64,000 nt of DNA from DATKZM01 sp035527975 (lineage in GTDB: Bacteria > Pseudomonadota > Alphaproteobacteria > JAPULJ01): NCBI GenBank assembly GCA_035527975.1, contig DATKZM010000088.1:1-64000 (forward strand), written 5' to 3'. The notes beneath the pieces are model-generated. The model was given only the letters and a program-made list of their open reading frames with translations, was not told where the DNA came from and ran no database searches. Both the position numbers and the translations under genes were made by a program. Shown here piece by piece: positions 62,826-64,000 of the stretch. Each line of letters starts with the position of its first letter. Position 1 is the stretch's first letter.

Positions 62826-62911
62826 CTCAGATCACTGTGACGCGATCGTGCTCTTGTTTAGAGCACGGGTCACGCGTCACATCAGATCACCGTGACGCGA
62901 TCGTGCTCCAG
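62826..62911. repeat. Hairpin and duplicated segment after clpS
   Basis: CAGATCAC(T/C)GTGACGCGATCGTGCTC occurs twice, about 55 bp apart. Between them, CGTGCTC-TTGTTTA-GAGCACG and outer GTGACGCG/CGCGTCAC form a stem. It may terminate clpS transcription, though no T-run follows. Confidence 0.7.
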
Positions 62912-62946
62912 GGGCGCTGTCGGCGCATCGGCTCTGGAGGCGGCGT

Positions 62947-63333
62947 TTATTCGTCTCCGGGAGGATTGTCGCTCTTGCCGCCGTCGCCGTCTCTGCCGCC
63001 GCCGCGACGACCGCCTTCGCCGCCGCCCGCTTCATTGCCGCCTTCGAGCGCGTTCGGATCGGGACCCTCGGGCGCCGGCCGCTCGACGCCGAACCCGCCT
63101 ACCTCGCCGCCGCCGCGCTGGCCGGGCGTCTTCGCGGCCTGGTTACCGCCAGCCCGGCCGGCCGGGTTCTTGTTTTCCGTGCCTTCCTTTTTTTCCTTGC
63201 CGGCCTCGCTATCGGCGAGCTGGACGGGCGCCGCCGGCTGCCCAGCGCTGCCCAGCGCGAGCGCCTGGGGGGCGGCGAGCATTCCGCTCAGAACGGCTGC
63301 GGCAATAAACCGCGCATTAATCGGCAAGGCCAT
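62947..63333 (-). CDS. Exported low-complexity protein (Gly-rich)
   Basis: This 128-aa protein has a signal peptide (NARFIAAAVLSGMLAAPQAL, cut near ALALG). A low-complexity mature part follows, rich in Gly/Glu/Lys/Pro (EAGKEKKEGTENKNP; EGGNEAGGGEGGRRGGGRDG). GGAGTG lies about 7 bases before the ATG. The mature region is likely disordered and secreted. Function is unknown. Confidence 0.75.
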   Translation of the reverse strand: MALPINARFIAAAVLSGMLAAPQALALGSAGQPAAPVQLADSEAGKEKKEGTENKNPAGRAGGNQAAKTPGQRGGGEVGGFGVERPAPEGPDPNALEGGNEAGGGEGGRRGGGRDGDGGKSDNPPGDE

Positions 63334-63469
63334 GAGAGACACTCCTGCTGGTCGAATGCCGCGATGTCCGTTAGCCCGGTCCGATCGGTCGCGCCGGATC
63401 GGGGACGGCGGCATCACCGGACCAGCCTAGCCGGGTTATCGTTGCCCGAAGCTTAAGAAAGGACGGCAA

Positions 63470-64000
63470 TTGAGCGAGCCGCTCGCCATAGAAACCACTA
63501 TCGAAACCGCCATCGAAACGGTGGAGATGCATACCGGCGGCGAGCCGGTGCGCATCGTCACCGCCGGCTATCCAGCGGTCGAGGGCGCGACGATCCTCGA
63601 CAAGCGCCGCTATGCCGCCGAGCATCTCGACCGCCTGCGCCATGTCCTGATCTTCGAGCCGCGCGGCCACCACGATATGTATGGGGTGATCCCCGTCGCG
63701 CCCGACCACCCCCAGGCCGACCTCGCCGTGCTTTTCATGCACAATGAGGGCTATTCGACCATGTGCGGCCATGCCGTGATCGCGCTCGGCCGCTGGGCCG
63801 TCGACAGCGGCATCGTGGCGCCCGCCGGCAATCCGACGACGGTGCGCATCCAGTGCCCCTGCGGGCTCGTGACCGCACGGGTCGCAGTCCGCAAGGGCGC
63901 CGCAGGTGAGGTCGGAACAGGCGAGGTTGCCTTCGAGAGCGTGCCGGCCTTCGCACTGGCGCTGGGCCGCGAGGTCACGCTCGAGGGGGTTGGAACGGTC
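63470..64000 (+). CDS. Proline racemase-family enzyme, 5' part
   Basis: The window ends inside this gene; 177 codons are seen. The sequence matches the proline racemase/hydroxyproline epimerase family: IETVEMHTGGEPVRIVTAGY at the start, YAAEHLDRLRHVLIFEPRG, and the catalytic TMCGHAVIALGRWAVDSG with Cys99. MCGH is the first active-site Cys motif; the second cysteine region lies past the window end. It would isomerise proline or hydroxyproline, or dehydrate trans-3-hydroxyproline. It starts at TTG, with AAAGGA 6 bases before. Type within the family cannot be decided without the rest. Confidence 0.88.
   Translation, partial: MSEPLAIETTIETAIETVEMHTGGEPVRIVTAGYPAVEGATILDKRRYAAEHLDRLRHVLIFEPRGHHDMYGVIPVAPDHPQADLAVLFMHNEGYSTMCGHAVIALGRWAVDSGIVAPAGNPTTVRIQCPCGLVTARVAVRKGAAGEVGTGEVAFESVPAFALALGREVTLEGVGTV

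Overview
This window looks like a chromosomal segment from a high-GC alphaproteobacterium, most likely Rhodospirillales-like. The evidence is codon use, the gene neighbourhoods (HDAC-like/xseB/ispA/dxs followed by tlyA/rumA; moaD/moaE; folB/SDR/uvrC/pgsA), an alphaproteobacterial-style RND pump and a CtrA-type TTAA-N7-TTAA box. I saw no rRNA, tRNA, CRISPR array, transposase or phage gene cluster. Gene-free gaps are unusually rich in short palindromic repeats.

Layout. 0-10 kb: nucleoside transporter (its start codon lies inside a palindromic repeat), a diiron-like protein overlapping a dihydroxyphthalate-decarboxylase-like protein, a small exported protein, a class V aminotransferase, and an RND pump with its adaptor. 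10-19 kb: HDAC-like amidohydrolase, xseB, ispA and dxs (isoprenoid supply), a MATE pump, a DSBA-like isomerase and two RNA methyltransferases. The ispA gene carries an in-frame minisatellite of eleven 15-bp units. 19-24.4 kb: SEL1-repeat protein, CsaA-like protein, GNAT, then a lower-GC accessory patch with a PadR/unknown pair, a TIR-like gene split by one in-frame TAG, and a decayed coding remnant. 24.4-31 kb: EnvZ/OmpR-type two-component pair, MarR regulator, ilvE with a 35-bp tandem repeat starting at its stop codon, a probable structured RNA with a strong terminator, a GST and an HNH endonuclease. 31-38.8 kb: class II aldolase, DoxX-like protein, two exported proteins, a frameshifted acyl-CoA ligase, a GlcG-like protein, a gentisate-dioxygenase-like bicupin and a DMT exporter. 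39-44.6 kb: PPK2, PAS protein, molybdenum-cofactor genes (mobB, moeA, moaD, moaE), DUF4169 and a MarR regulator with a histone-like lysine tail. 44.8-52 kb: glutathionyl-hydroquinone reductase, pgsA, uvrC, an AT-rich island with a DnaA-box match, folB, a pteridine-reductase-like SDR and a Ca2+/Na+ exchanger. 52-64 kb: KefB-type antiporter, two tandem 59-aa membrane-protein paralogues, a 178-aa membrane protein, msrB, a divergent cold-shock protein, uvrB, a VIT/vWA surface protein, clpS, a Gly-rich exported protein and a proline-racemase-family gene cut by the window end.

Functional links. HDAC-like/xseB/ispA/dxs appear to be one transcription unit with isoprenoid synthesis at its core. mobB-moeA-moaD-moaE build and mature molybdopterin. 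folB and the SDR suggest pterin metabolism. uvrB and uvrC share excision repair. The acyl-CoA ligase, GlcG-like and gentisate-type genes suggest aromatic catabolism, now probably damaged by the frameshift. The most unusual signals are the ispA minisatellite, the interrupted TIR-like gene, the 59-aa tandem paralogues, the structured RNA after ilvE, and the lysine-tailed MarR protein.
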